A DNA stretch of 64,000 bases from Flavobacterium shii (lineage in GTDB: Bacteria > Bacteroidota > Bacteroidia > Flavobacteriales > Flavobacteriaceae). The position numbers and the translations under genes are program-made. The stretch covers positions 1-64,000 of the forward strand of contig NZ_JAOZEW010000027.1 in NCBI RefSeq assembly GCF_025847235.1. The letters run 5' to 3'. The notes beneath the pieces are model-generated. The model did no database searches. It saw only the letters and a list, made by a program, of their open reading frames with translations, and was not told the DNA's origin. Below are positions 43,265-54,300 of this stretch, in pieces (position 1 is the stretch's first letter; each line of letters begins with the position of its first letter).

Positions 43265-45061
43265 ATGGAATCTATTAGAAATATTGCAATTATTGCCCAC
43301 GTCGATCACGGTAAAACCACTTTGGTTGATAAAATTATGTATCACTGTCAGTTATTTCGTGACAACGAAAACACAGGTGATTTAATTCTTGATAATAATG
43401 ATTTAGAGCGTGAGAGAGGTATTACTATTACTTCTAAGAACGTTTCTGTTCAATATAAAGGAACAAAAATCAATATTATTGATACTCCTGGTCACGCCGA
43501 TTTTGGTGGTGAAGTAGAACGTGTACTAAACATGGCCGATGGTGTATGTTTGCTAGTAGATGCTTTTGAAGGACCAATGCCACAAACTCGTTTTGTATTA
43601 CAAAAGGCAATTGACTTAGGATTGAAGCCTTGCGTAGTTATCAACAAAGTTGATAAAGAAAACTGTACTCCAGAAGAAGTGCATGAAAAAGTTTTTGACT
43701 TAATGTTTGAATTAGGTGCTACTGAAGAGCAATTGGATTTTCCAACTGTTTATGGTTCTGCTAAAAACAACTGGATGTCTGATGATTTCAGAAATCAAAC
43801 TGAAAACATTGAGCCTTTACTAGACATGGTAATTGCTAATGTTCCAGCTCCTAAAGTTTCAGAAGGAACTCCACAAATGTTAATTACATCTTTAGATTTC
43901 TCTGCATTTACAGGTCGTATCGCTATTGGTCGTCTTGAAAGAGGAGTTTTAAAAGAAGGTATGGCAATTTCTTTGGTAAAAAGAGATGGTAAAGTTATAA
44001 AATCAAGAATAAAAGAATTACATACTTTTGAAGGACTTGGCCGTAAAAAAGTAGAAGAAGTTATTGCAGGAGATATCTGTGCGATTATTGGAGTTGAAGG
44101 TTTTGAGATTGGTGATACTATCGCTGATTTTGAAAATCCAGAAGCTTTACAAACAATTGCTATTGATGAGCCTACAATGAGTATGTTGTTTACAATTAAT
44201 GACTCTCCTTTCTTTGGTAAAGAGGGTAAATTTGTAACTTCTCGTCATATTAGAGAAAGATTGACAAAAGAATTAGAGAAAAACTTAGCTATGAAGTTAG
44301 GTGAAACTGATTCTGCTGATAAATTCATGGTTTTTGGTCGTGGAGTACTTCACTTGTCTGTTCTTATTGAAACAATGAGAAGAGAAGGGTATGAGTTGCA
44401 AATTGGTCAACCACAAGTTATTATCAAAGAAATTGATGGTAAAAAATGTGAGCCAATTGAGGAATTAACAATCGATTTACCAGAAAATCTTTCAGGTAGA
44501 GCAGTTGAGTTCGTAACACTTCGTAAAGGTGAAATGTTGAGTATGGAGACTAAGGGTGAGCGTATGATTATTAAATTTAATATTCCATCTCGTGGAATCA
44601 TTGGTTTAAGAAATCAATTACTTACTGCTACAGCTGGTGAAGCTATTATGTCTCACCGTTTTATAGGATATGAGCCTTTCAAAGGAGAAATTGCTGGACG
44701 TAACAAAGGTTCATTAATTTCTATGGAAAAAGGAAAAGCTATTCCTTATTCTATCGATAAATTGCAAGATCGTGGTAAGTTTTTTGTTGAACCAAATGCT
44801 GAAATTTACGAAGGTCAGGTAATTGGAGAAAACTCTCGTGCTGATGATATGTGTGTAAACGTAACTAAAGAGAAAAAACAATCTAACGTTCGTTCTTCTG
44901 GAAATGATGAAAAAGCAAGAATCATACCTCCAATTATCTTCTCATTAGAGGAAGCTTTAGAGTATATTCAAAAAGATGAATATGTAGAGGTAACTCCAAA
45001 ATCTATTCGTTTGAGAAAAATCTATTTGACAGAAACTGATAGAAAAAGATTTAAAATCTAA
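43265..45061 (+). CDS. typA: Ribosome-associated GTPase TypA/BipA
   Basis: Translational GTPase of the EF-G-like class that binds the 70S ribosome and helps 50S assembly and stress adaptation. The 598 residues are complete: G1 AHVDHGKTT (10-18), G2 RGITITSK near 51, G3 DTPGHADFGG near 73, G4 NKVDK near 127, G5 GSAKN near 170, then domain II, an EF-G III/V-like pair and the BipA-specific C-terminal domain (GQVIGENSRADDMCVN, TPKSIRLRKIYL). It has its own promoter box and a strong terminator. Confidence 0.97.
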   Translation: MESIRNIAIIAHVDHGKTTLVDKIMYHCQLFRDNENTGDLILDNNDLERERGITITSKNVSVQYKGTKINIIDTPGHADFGGEVERVLNMADGVCLLVDAFEGPMPQTRFVLQKAIDLGLKPCVVINKVDKENCTPEEVHEKVFDLMFELGATEEQLDFPTVYGSAKNNWMSDDFRNQTENIEPLLDMVIANVPAPKVSEGTPQMLITSLDFSAFTGRIAIGRLERGVLKEGMAISLVKRDGKVIKSRIKELHTFEGLGRKKVEEVIAGDICAIIGVEGFEIGDTIADFENPEALQTIAIDEPTMSMLFTINDSPFFGKEGKFVTSRHIRERLTKELEKNLAMKLGETDSADKFMVFGRGVLHLSVLIETMRREGYELQIGQPQVIIKEIDGKKCEPIEELTIDLPENLSGRAVEFVTLRKGEMLSMETKGERMIIKFNIPSRGIIGLRNQLLTATAGEAIMSHRFIGYEPFKGEIAGRNKGSLISMEKGKAIPYSIDKLQDRGKFFVEPNAEIYEGQVIGENSRADDMCVNVTKEKKQSNVRSSGNDEKARIIPPIIFSLEEALEYIQKDEYVEVTPKSIRLRKIYLTETDRKRFKI

Positions 45062-45084
45062 ATAAGAAATTTATCTATATATTT

Positions 45085-45114
45085 AAAAAGCCATCCGATC
45101 GGATGGCTTTTTTT
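45085..45114 (+). terminator. Rho-independent terminator after typA
   Basis: Perfect palindrome around AAAGCCATCCGATCGGATGG (45086-45111) followed by a T run. Confidence 0.95.
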
Positions 45115-45197
45115 ATGGATAACCTTTAACTGGAATAAAATATATGTAAAAAAATTACTAAAAATATGTTTGGTTTATAATTTGTGCAGAGTGTAAT

Positions 45198-47531
45198 CTA
45201 TCTTTTTAAACTAAAATGACCTTTTACTTCTTGCCCATCTACAAAGATCAAAGTAAACCAATAATCATCAGACGGAAGATTGCGACCTCCATATGTTCCA
45301 TCCCATCCGATATTGAGAGAATTCATTTGTTTTAATAATTTTCCGTAACGGTCAAAAATAGAAATTGAATAATCAGGTAATTGATCAAGATTTTTAATTC
45401 TCCAAAGATCATTGTATCCATCTCCGTTTGGAGTGAAAAATCTTGGATAATCTAACACATAGAATGCAGATGATGTTGTGGTTCCACAACCATTTTTATC
45501 TTTTACATAAGCATAGTAAATGCCTGCAGGGACTCTTGTAAAAAGAGGATTGTCTTGAAAAGTTGTATTGTCCAATGAAAATTGATAGTTACCAATTCCG
45601 GTATATTCTATTAAAACCGAGTTGTCATTAGCTGCAAAATCTTTAATCTGAGTTCCAGTTACTACAGCTTTATCTGAAGGAATGATTGTAAATTTCTTAG
45701 TTTTTTCACAACCATTTATGTCAGATACAGTTACCGAGTAATTACCAGGAGTATTTACCGGAATAGTATTTAAGGTAGATCCTGTATTCCATAGGTAAGT
45801 TTTAAATCCTGTTGTTACAGATAAATTTATTGTAGCATCTTTACATAAATAGTCTGTTTCATTGCCAAAATTAGCTGGGTCGAATGTATTTATGATTAAT
45901 TCAATTGGAGTTACAGCGTAACAATCAGGACCGTTTATGATACGAGCGTATATTGTTTGCTTAAAGGCAGTTGTATTTTTAAAATTGTTAGGTAAAGGAT
46001 TTGTTTCAGTAATTGCGTCATTATTATTCAAATAATAGTTGGCTAATAATCCTGTCGGTAATCCATTTAAAAGTTGTGGGGTTACTTCGGAGTCTAAATT
46101 AAACTGATATATTCCATCTGTATCTTCATCACAAACCGAAATAGGATTTTGAGTTAGTATAATATTGTTGGCAATCTTTAGCTCAAGTTCGGCATATTTT
46201 GCACAGCCATATTGATTTTCGACTCTGGCATAAAGAGTTTGCTGATGTTGTTGCTTATTAGTATAACTTTTAGGATTGGTTATTGGATTCAATTTTGCTT
46301 CAGCATCCGATTGAGATTCATAATATACAACATCTTTTAAGGTCGTATCATTGTTCTTAATTATTGCGTCTGCTTTAGTTAAATTATATGATGTAAAACC
46401 ATCAGAATCAATATCGCATTGCACTATAGTAGCATTTTTTAATATAATTTCGGATGTATATTCGATTTTTATCTCGTCGGTGGCTACACATGTTGAAGGC
46501 GTCATAATAACATTCACTCTATATGTTCCTGTCTCTTTAACAGTATATGCGGGACTTGTTGCGCTATTATCCTTAATCCCATCTTTATACCATTCATAAG
46601 TATAGCTTGTAGGTAGTTTTGTGTCTAAAATTATTTCCTCGCCATAACACATAGGGTTATTAGTACTTGATTGTCTATCTACTCCTAAATCTACCTTAGA
46701 TTCAAAACTTCCTGCTTCAAGAAAAATAGCCGAATCAAAATATACATTTCTATCATCAGCAATTATTAATTTTATGTGATATGTTTTTCCGGCGATCACC
46801 TCGCTTTCAGATTTCATTACGGTAGTTTGTCCTGCATAATTTATTGGGCTGGATGCGGTATTAAATCCATTAAAATAAACTTCATTTACAGGAGGACACC
46901 CGTCAAACCTATTTCCGTAAATGTCAACTACCGGTTCTATTTTAGGATGAACATTCATTGAGGAAACAGGAGTAGCAGTGCCTGGTAATACAGCAAGATT
47001 TTTATATGGATTTGTACTGCCTTTTTCTTTTATAAGAAAGGCAAAACCATCAGAATATTGACAAGGGAAATAAGATTGGTATTCATTTGAAGCAAAAATG
47101 TAATTAAAACTAATAAAATTTGTTAGAGGGGTAAAGTCAAATTCCAGAACAGTAGCATTTATAGATTTAATTCCTAATATCTGATCAAGGTCGGAGTCGC
47201 CTAGCCATAATTTACTTCCACCGTCACCACTAGTTTGTGCATCAAATGGTCCAATCGAATTGCGACTAGTCCCAGTGCTGAGTATAACACCTTCTTTAAA
47301 GGGAAAATTGCTTGTGCCGGATGTGAAAGAAGCATAACTTTTTCGTCCTGGCGTGTATTCATCTCCAAATGCCAGCGGATTTGTTATTGTAACACAAGAA
47401 CTATTGACCAATACTTTTTCTATTAATTGTTGTGGTGTTTTAGTATCATCAACAGTAATATATTGTGCATTGGTCTTTGTCCAGAAGAAACAAATAAAAA
47501 AAAATAATAAGATTATTTTGTTATTGCTCAT
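45198..47531 (-). CDS. Type IX secretion substrate with choice-of-anchor L domain and type B C-terminal domain
   Basis: The secreted protein has 777 residues. It has a signal peptide (1-22, cut after TNAQ), a choice-of-anchor L domain (about 30-270, with FNYIFASNEYQSYFPCQYSDGFAF), an Ig/PKD-like segment around EEIILDTKLPTSYTYEWYKDG, several Cys-containing repeats (IVQCDIDSDGF, ISVCDEDTDGI), SprB-like repeats, and a gliding-motility type B sorting domain (about 690-777, FFTPNGDGYNDLW to KGHFSLKR). The last domain directs export by the type IX system and placement at or beyond the cell surface. Choice-of-anchor L proteins are often adhesins. A TATATTTG box lies just upstream. Confidence 0.92.
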   Translation of the reverse strand: MSNNKIILLFFFICFFWTKTNAQYITVDDTKTPQQLIEKVLVNSSCVTITNPLAFGDEYTPGRKSYASFTSGTSNFPFKEGVILSTGTSRNSIGPFDAQTSGDGGSKLWLGDSDLDQILGIKSINATVLEFDFTPLTNFISFNYIFASNEYQSYFPCQYSDGFAFLIKEKGSTNPYKNLAVLPGTATPVSSMNVHPKIEPVVDIYGNRFDGCPPVNEVYFNGFNTASSPINYAGQTTVMKSESEVIAGKTYHIKLIIADDRNVYFDSAIFLEAGSFESKVDLGVDRQSSTNNPMCYGEEIILDTKLPTSYTYEWYKDGIKDNSATSPAYTVKETGTYRVNVIMTPSTCVATDEIKIEYTSEIILKNATIVQCDIDSDGFTSYNLTKADAIIKNNDTTLKDVVYYESQSDAEAKLNPITNPKSYTNKQQHQQTLYARVENQYGCAKYAELELKIANNIILTQNPISVCDEDTDGIYQFNLDSEVTPQLLNGLPTGLLANYYLNNNDAITETNPLPNNFKNTTAFKQTIYARIINGPDCYAVTPIELIINTFDPANFGNETDYLCKDATINLSVTTGFKTYLWNTGSTLNTIPVNTPGNYSVTVSDINGCEKTKKFTIIPSDKAVVTGTQIKDFAANDNSVLIEYTGIGNYQFSLDNTTFQDNPLFTRVPAGIYYAYVKDKNGCGTTTSSAFYVLDYPRFFTPNGDGYNDLWRIKNLDQLPDYSISIFDRYGKLLKQMNSLNIGWDGTYGGRNLPSDDYWFTLIFVDGQEVKGHFSLKR

Positions 47532-47551
47532 AATTTGCTAATGAAATATAG

Positions 47552-47559
47552 CAAATATA
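47552..47559 (-). promoter_or_regulatory. -7 promoter box TATATTTG for the type IX substrate gene
   Basis: TAnnTTTG match on the minus strand, 21 bases before the ATG. It ends right at the stop codon of the upstream ABC permease gene. Confidence 0.6.
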
Positions 47560-48396
47560 CTACAAATCTCTACTCTTAAGTAATTTATAAGAGAAGAATA
47601 TAAATAAGAACGTCCAGATTAGAACAATTACAATTGATATGTAATCAACACTATAGTCTTTAGTATCTTCTACACCTATTTGAGCACTAATATTTTTTAT
47701 AACAGATAATCTTGAAAAAGGTTCAACAATTAAATTAGACATGGCTTCAAGGGGAAGTAATCGAATAAAATAATCGGCTAGTTTGCTGCCAGGGAAAATT
47801 ATAAAGGCAAAAACAGTTTTTAAAATACCTTCAAGAATACTCCATACTAACAGAAACCCTAGAGCAAATGCAGACCGCTTTACTAAAATCCCTAAGAATA
47901 AACAAAATGAAAAAAATCCAGTTAGCTTTACAAAAAAGGCTAAAAGGTAATCTAGATCCGAAAAAATAATTCCAATTTCGGTGTAAGAAGAAAAGCATAA
48001 TCCTAAAATTAAGCTCATTGCAAAAACAAAAATAGTTGAACAAAAAGCAAATAATATAACTGTAAGAAACTTAGATAAGATAAATTCCTTTTTACTTAAT
48101 CCATCGATAAGATTTTGTTTTAAAGTGCCATAACTATACTCATTGGCCATCATAGAGACAATTACGATTGCTAAAAAGAACTTTAACCAAGCAGCAATGT
48201 ATGTATTGAAATGCCAAATAAATGGAAAATTAAAAATACCCATTTCGGCCAAATGAAATTTAAATGGACCTACATTAAATTTTATTGAAGCTATTAATGC
48301 AATAAAGGAAAGCAGTATAAAATAAGTTAATGTTAATACACGGCTGGCTTTATTTTTCCATATTTTTTGTAATTCTATAGAGAGAAGTCTGTTCAT
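47560..48396 (-). CDS. ABC-2 type transporter permease
   Basis: Inner-membrane subunit of 278 residues with about six helices (near 17-38, 62-84, 105-135, 150-170, 172-200, 252-272) and the ABC-2 segment MMANEYSYGTLKQNLIDGLSKKEF near 82-105, in which a coupling helix would contact the ATPase. It begins 3 bases after the ATPase stop codon. Such pairs export antibiotics, lipids or other hydrophobic compounds; no direct clue to the substrate is present. Confidence 0.88.
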   Translation of the reverse strand: MNRLLSIELQKIWKNKASRVLTLTYFILLSFIALIASIKFNVGPFKFHLAEMGIFNFPFIWHFNTYIAAWLKFFLAIVIVSMMANEYSYGTLKQNLIDGLSKKEFILSKFLTVILFAFCSTIFVFAMSLILGLCFSSYTEIGIIFSDLDYLLAFFVKLTGFFSFCLFLGILVKRSAFALGFLLVWSILEGILKTVFAFIIFPGSKLADYFIRLLPLEAMSNLIVEPFSRLSVIKNISAQIGVEDTKDYSVDYISIVIVLIWTFLFIFFSYKLLKSRDL

Positions 48397-48399
48397 GGT

Positions 48400-49311
48400 T
48401 TAGTTATTTTTTGCTGAAGCATTACTGGTTAATTCTAAAAATTGTTCTTCTAAGCTGTTTTTACGTTTTACTAAATGACTTAGGGTGATGTTTTGTGAAA
48501 ATAAAAATTTATTCAAGTCTGTGGGACTTAAGTCTGTTTTTAAATAAACTAAAACTTTTTCTTCTTCTTTTGATAGATGATCTACCGCTGGATGTGTTTT
48601 TATTGCAGCTATCAATTTTTCAGTATCATCTGCCTGAACTTCAAAGAAGCCTTCATTTGCAGACATTCCTCCAACTGGACCAGAATATAAAATTTCCCCT
48701 TTTCTTAAAACAATTACGTCTGTACATACTTTTTCGACTTCGTCTAATAAATGAGAAGCTAATAAAATAGTTGTTCCCTGAGAAGCAATTTTTTTTATAA
48801 TATCTCGAATTTGATGAATTCCTTGAGGGTCTAAACCATTAGTTGGTTCATCAAGTATTAATATTTCGGGATCATTTAATAGTGCTGATGCAATGGCAAG
48901 ACGCTGTTTCATTCCTAATGAAAAAGTACTGAATTTGCTTGTTTTTCTTTCATTCAATCCTACTAATTCTAGTTTTTCATCGATTTTAGAATAATTGATA
49001 CTCTTGATTTTACAAACTAGTTTTAGATTTTCTTCGGCAGTCATATAAGGGTAAAAGTTAGGTCTTTCGATAATTGCACCTACTTTTTTTAATGCTTCAT
49101 GTGTTTGTATTTGTCCGCCAAACCAGCTGTATTGCCCAGAAGTTTTGTTTACTACATTTAAAACTATTCCTAATGTTGTTGATTTTCCACTTCCATTAGG
49201 ACCTAGAATTCCATAAACACGACCTTTTTGTATTTCGAAAGATACATTTTTTAGTGCCTGAACTCTTCCATATCTCTTGTGAAGGTTCTGTATTGTAAGT
49301 ATTGTTTCCAA
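48400..49311 (-). CDS. ABC-2 type transporter ATP-binding protein
   Basis: The ATPase subunit has 303 residues: Walker A GPNGSGKST near 39, signature FSLGMKQRL near 138, Walker B ILILDEPTNGLDPQG near 157, H-loop ASHLLDE near 192, followed by a C-terminal regulatory domain (about 220-295). It belongs to the NatA/bacitracin-export-like group. The start codon is TTG at 49309-49311 because the N-terminus METILTIQNLHKRYG is complete there and no ATG is available. It forms a two-gene operon with the permease. Confidence 0.92.
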   Translation of the reverse strand: METILTIQNLHKRYGRVQALKNVSFEIQKGRVYGILGPNGSGKSTTLGIVLNVVNKTSGQYSWFGGQIQTHEALKKVGAIIERPNFYPYMTAEENLKLVCKIKSINYSKIDEKLELVGLNERKTSKFSTFSLGMKQRLAIASALLNDPEILILDEPTNGLDPQGIHQIRDIIKKIASQGTTILLASHLLDEVEKVCTDVIVLRKGEILYSGPVGGMSANEGFFEVQADDTEKLIAAIKTHPAVDHLSKEEEKVLVYLKTDLSPTDLNKFLFSQNITLSHLVKRKNSLEEQFLELTSNASAKNN

Positions 49312-49383
49312 ATTTATTGTAGTTTTAGTTTTTAGTAAGACGTGTCAGTTTAGTTTTTGTTACTGTCAGATTTTTATTTAATG

Positions 49384-49391
49384 TAAATTTG
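49384..49391 (+). promoter_or_regulatory. -7 promoter box TAAATTTG for the 349-residue protein gene
   Basis: Perfect TAnnTTTG, 18 bases before the ATG at 49410. It overlaps an alternative TTG start at 49389, which it therefore excludes. Confidence 0.65.
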
Positions 49392-49409
49392 TATCAAATA
49401 TATTCAAAA

Positions 49410-50462
49410 ATGAGTGAGCCTCTAATGTTTTTTAAAAAACCGTCCTATCCTTTAACAAATTCTCTTTTGGATTATTTGGAGCGTTATGAGCGAATTTCGA
49501 AGGTTTCGGTTTTTTACGATGATTTGTTGCGTTTTTCGGGATCGATAAATGTATATGATAAAAACGATAAAGACACTCTATGGATTCGGGTTTATTATAA
49601 TGAGTTTGAAAGAAATGAAATTGATTTGAATCTAAAAAAAATCTATTCACTCTTACATTCCGATGGGAATAGTGATATTATTCAGTTCTTGAATGTAGAT
49701 GCAATTGATTACTGTACGTTTGGGAATTCAAAGCCTTTTAGAATAAAAGTTCGTAATATTTTAAATGATAATTACGTTCATTTTTATATAAAGAAAGCAG
49801 ATGCTTCTCGAATTTATGGTCTTGAACTGGAGGAAATATTATCTCCCGATAAAATAAATTTTTTAGTTTATAAGGATACTTTAATTGAGGAACATATAAT
49901 TGGTATTCCAGGAGATGTTTTCATGAATACGTTGCTTAAAAATTGCTCAGAAACCGAAAAATCCCAAATCGCCAAAGAGTTTGTTAAATTTAATGAGCGT
50001 TGTATGATTCGGCTTTTGGGTGATATGCGTGCTTATAATTATGTAATTGTTCCAATTCATGATTTTGATCAGGTAGTATATAAAATTCGTCCAATCGATT
50101 TTGATCAACAATGTTATGAGGGGAATTTTAAAGTATATCGTCCTCAGTTTTTCAAAGAAAATTATCCAATGATCGAATTGGTTAAAGATAAACTAGAGGA
50201 CAGATCGATTGTGCAGTATAAAGATGAAGAGCGTGCCATTTTAGCCAAGCGTATTCACTCTGCAGATAACAGAATAAAAAAATTATTGCATATTATGAGT
50301 GAAGATAATATTTCACCCGAAGCCAATTTGAATCAACTAAAAATGGAATTGTACCGTTATACTAATGATCTGAATTTTAAAAATGCCAAGTCAATGGGGC
50401 ATATCATGTCGGCAGCATTTGGATTTATTACCAGAAATTTTAAAAATACTAATTTGATATAG
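49410..50462 (+). CDS. Conserved hypothetical protein of Bacteroidota
   Basis: A 350-residue cytoplasmic protein without signal peptide or membrane helix. I recognise it as a type common in Flavobacteriia but know no function. Visible features are an N-terminal MSEPLMFFKKPSYPLTNSLLDYLERYE, a beta-rich middle with alternating charged strands, and a helical end (IKKLLHIMSEDNISPEANLNQL onward). The segment VIVPIHDFDQVVYKIRPIDFDQQCYEG with two DFDQ repeats near 215-235 may be a metal or nucleotide site, but this is only a pattern. The ATG at 49410 is fixed by the promoter box. The next gene follows after 19 bases. Confidence 0.75.
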   Translation: MSEPLMFFKKPSYPLTNSLLDYLERYERISKVSVFYDDLLRFSGSINVYDKNDKDTLWIRVYYNEFERNEIDLNLKKIYSLLHSDGNSDIIQFLNVDAIDYCTFGNSKPFRIKVRNILNDNYVHFYIKKADASRIYGLELEEILSPDKINFLVYKDTLIEEHIIGIPGDVFMNTLLKNCSETEKSQIAKEFVKFNERCMIRLLGDMRAYNYVIVPIHDFDQVVYKIRPIDFDQQCYEGNFKVYRPQFFKENYPMIELVKDKLEDRSIVQYKDEERAILAKRIHSADNRIKKLLHIMSEDNISPEANLNQLKMELYRYTNDLNFKNAKSMGHIMSAAFGFITRNFKNTNLI

Positions 50463-50481
50463 AATCTTAATTTACAATTAT

Positions 50482-51342
50482 ATGAAAAATTATATCTCAA
50501 TCATTCTTGCATTTATATTATTAGCTTGTCAGCAAGATTCCAGCGTATTAAAAACGCTATATTCGCTGCCTAAAAAATTAAAGGAAGTTTCCGGAATTAC
50601 TTATTTTTCTGAGACTGGTATACTTTGGACTTTGGAGGATAGCGGTAATGCTAACAAAATTTATGGATTAAATGCTCAAGGTAAGATTGCAAAAACGATA
50701 GTAATTACAAATGCTACAAACGTAGATTGGGAGGATATTACAAAAGATAAAGCGGGCAATTTATATATTGGAGATTTTGGTAACAACGATAATATTCGCA
50801 AGGATTTATGTATTTACAAGGTTGATAAATCGGCTTTAGGGAATGAAAATGCTGTTTCGAGTTATAAGATATCTTTTTCATATCCGGAACAAAAAGAATT
50901 TCCACCTAAGAAAACAGAACGATTTTATGATGTAGAAGGTTTCTTTGAATTCAATAATAATTTCTATTTGTTTACAAAAAACCGAAGTAAAAATTTTGAT
51001 GGAACTGCTTTTATTTACAAGATACCAAATACGGCAGGAACACAAAAAGCAACATTAATAGGTACGTTTAAAACATGTAGTAACTACAACCATTGTGCTA
51101 TTACTAGTGCGGCAATTAGTCCTGATGAAAAAAAAGTAGTTGTTTTATGTCATGATAAAGTGATACTTTTTCAAGGATTTCAAGGTGATCTTTTTCATAA
51201 AGGAACCCAAACGGAAATTAGTTTAGACCACTTTTCTCAAAAAGAAGCTATTGTTTTTAAAGACAATAAAACATTGATAATTGCCGATGAAAGAACTAAA
51301 AAAGTAGGAGGGAATGTATATGAATTAAGCTTGGGGAAATAA
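50482..51342 (+). CDS. Beta-propeller-like lipoprotein of unknown function
   Basis: The 286-residue protein has a lipoprotein signal (FILLAC, Cys16) and repeated beta units with Asp/Gly turns: KEVSGITYFSETGILWTLEDSGN, VDWEDITKDKAGNLYIGDFGNND, and ITSAAISPDEKKVVVLCHDK. These resemble NHL or SdiA-regulated propeller proteins. It probably lies on the periplasmic face of a membrane. It may be co-transcribed with the hypothetical gene 19 bases upstream. It is convergent with the large phosphoesterase-barrel gene, whose stop codon directly adjoins its own. Confidence 0.75.
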   Translation: MKNYISIILAFILLACQQDSSVLKTLYSLPKKLKEVSGITYFSETGILWTLEDSGNANKIYGLNAQGKIAKTIVITNATNVDWEDITKDKAGNLYIGDFGNNDNIRKDLCIYKVDKSALGNENAVSSYKISFSYPEQKEFPPKKTERFYDVEGFFEFNNNFYLFTKNRSKNFDGTAFIYKIPNTAGTQKATLIGTFKTCSNYNHCAITSAAISPDEKKVVVLCHDKVILFQGFQGDLFHKGTQTEISLDHFSQKEAIVFKDNKTLIIADERTKKVGGNVYELSLGK

Positions 51343-54300
51343 TTAAAAACCAAATCCTATCCCAAATGCTATTCTGGCTCTCTCGTCCATACTCTTAAAA
51401 TAAGTAATTCTGGCTGTAACTACATTCAATCCGCTTAACCATAATCCACCTCCAACAGATTGATGCCATTTTTCGGAATCTTCACCATTGAGCCAGACGC
51501 GACCATAATCAAATCCTCCCAAAATTCCATAGGACATTGGGATGATACTTTTTCTTATGCTGCCTAAGCTCCAGCGAATATCGCTACTTTGATAAAAAGA
51601 TTGATTCCCTAAAAAGCGCTGATTTCTATAACCTCTCAGGTCATAATCTCCACCTAAAGTTGCGCCTTGGTAAAACTCAAAATTATTATTAAATAGTATT
51701 TTTGATTTGATAATGGTTGCAAAAACCACTTTACCATTGGAATCAATTTTGTGATTAAAATTAATTTTACTTTCCAGAGTAGGGAAATTTTGTTTTGTGT
51801 TATCCAGATTCGTTTTCCAGCTTCCAGCTACTGAGAAACCAAATCCCATACTAGGGAATGAAGGGAGGTCGTAGTTTTCATAACTATATTTAACGGTCGC
51901 TCCTGCATATTGCTGACTTTCGAAAACTTCGGGGTTTACAATTCCAGGTACGTTAATTAAACGGTTATTGGTTTCTTCAACTTTTAATCTCTCAAAAGTC
52001 GTTGAGAAATTAATTTCGCTACCATATTTTCCAATTTTTTTGATAGATGGACTTACTTTGAATGTTCTAAGGCGAACACGATTGTAATCCATTCCAAGTT
52101 CCTTATCGTTATTTACGGTTTCATTACCAAAACCAAAATAGTTTATAGTGAAATTTGGACTTGTTAAAACTGATTGAATATCAAAATCCCATTTGCCTAA
52201 AACTCTTGGGAAATGACCATCATAAATAAGCTCATATCCACTAGTTGCAAAAAAATAATTGGCTCTTAAAATATGCTTTTGTGTATAAGGATTCTGATTG
52301 AATTTATTTACTGTATAATTTGCTATAAAGCCTAGTTTTACTCCATCATCGGGGTTGTAACCTCCAAATGGTAAACCAGAGAAAGCATTATATTTTACTT
52401 TTTCATAATCATAAAGATTTGTTTGGTAATCATCTGTAAGTGCAACTTTGGTTTTAGAATCTAAATCGTAAGTATTATTCTTGGATTTGAAATCATAGAT
52501 TTTAACTCTTTTTCCATTTTTAACTATATAAGAATCATTATTTTGTCCGCCTATTAAACGAATGTTTATTCGAGAATTATGATCCCCTTTTACCTCAAAA
52601 ACATCATCATCATCCAATCCGTAAACCCAAATATTTTTGGTTTTACCAGCTATGAAATTTTTAGTGTAAATTAATTCGTCACCACTTTTTTTAATGCGAT
52701 ATACCTCGACATCAAGCTTGTCTTTTGCTTTATGCGTAATTATAAATTTATCTTTTTTATCTGTTCCAACTATTAAAACTGTTTTTTGGAGCACTCTGTA
52801 ATATTCATGCGCATATTCCTGAAGTTTCTTTTTTCTTAGTTTTAATTTATGTTTGATGTCTTCGATAGTTTCATCTTGAACCTCTCTTGGTAAATTGTTA
52901 AAAGCGGTATCAATATCGGCGTCTGTTAGGTTCTCTTGAATATATTTGGCTTGACCGATCCAGTCTTCTTCATTTGCGGTTTTTAGGAAAGCAATATCCT
53001 GTGGATAAGGTTCACGATTGAACCATTTTACATTTGTAATATCATCTTTAAAAGTTTGCATGTGGCGTAATGCCGGCATATGCATCAGGAGAGAAAGTAA
53101 TGTCCCATCGTATTTAGTAAAAGCCTGATCGCGATCTCTAGGGATTGGTTTGTAAGTTGTTTTTTCACCATCTTTATATACGCCCCAGCGCCATTGGTCA
53201 CTATGTCTATCCCAATCACCAATTAACATATCAAATAATCGTGCTTTTATATATTCTTTTTCATCAACAGTATATTTTTCATCCTTGTGAATATTCTTCA
53301 TCACATCATCTGTACTGATGATGTCAAGGGGATTCCCGAAAGTTTTCAGGCTTATCTGATTACTTGCAGGACGTTCTTCGACCATGTATAATTCATCACC
53401 AAAATTATAGTTAAAGCCTTTTAATGTAGGTTGTTTAGGTATGTAATACAAAACAGGATTAGTATGCGATACTCCAATTTTATCTGCCAGATTCCCAACT
53501 GCAAATGGTGTATAAGGATGTGAAGTTGTATAAAAATCGAATAAAAAGTTTTCGGCATATGTTTTATCAAATTGGCTTTCTATAAATTGATCTTTAAATG
53601 CTACTGATTGTAAAAAACGGGATGCACTTTTCTTTAAAGCTCTCATAACATATTCTTTTCCGTCTTTATCTACAATTCTTAATGATTTAGATTGATGTCC
53701 ACCACCTTCTCGCGTAGGTTTAACTCCACCAAAAAGGGTGTCCAAGGAAAGCGTTGTGGCTTCTATTGGTAAGCTGTAATATTTTCTGTAATGTTGCCCG
53801 AATAAAAACTTATGTACAAGACTTTTTTGTGTCATCTCAGGCGAATAAATGGATGCTTTGGTAATCGCATTAAATTTACTGGGTAAATTCTCATGGTAAA
53901 CAGTATCTTTTACCGTGATGATATTTTGATCAAATAAGAGTTTTTCTTTGTTGTTTTCGTTGCCATAAAAAGCAAGTCTGGCATCTCCGTTTTTGTAAAG
54001 AGTTAATGAAGCATAGCCATTGCCGCCATATGAAAAATCATTTGGGTATACCGCTTTAGCAGCCTCAGATTTTGATCCGGCACCACTAATAATCTGTTTA
54101 ATGCCACTATTATTGATGTATTGTAAGTTATGGTCGTGCCCCGAAACAACAATAACATTATCCTGACTTTGTAATAATGTTTTTACTCGTTTTGTAAAAA
54201 GTGTGTACGTTTTATTTTGTAGATCCTGTGGGCTTATTCCAGATGTTTTTCGGATAAGATTTATTAATGAACCAATTACCGGAAGAGGAATTTTTTGTTC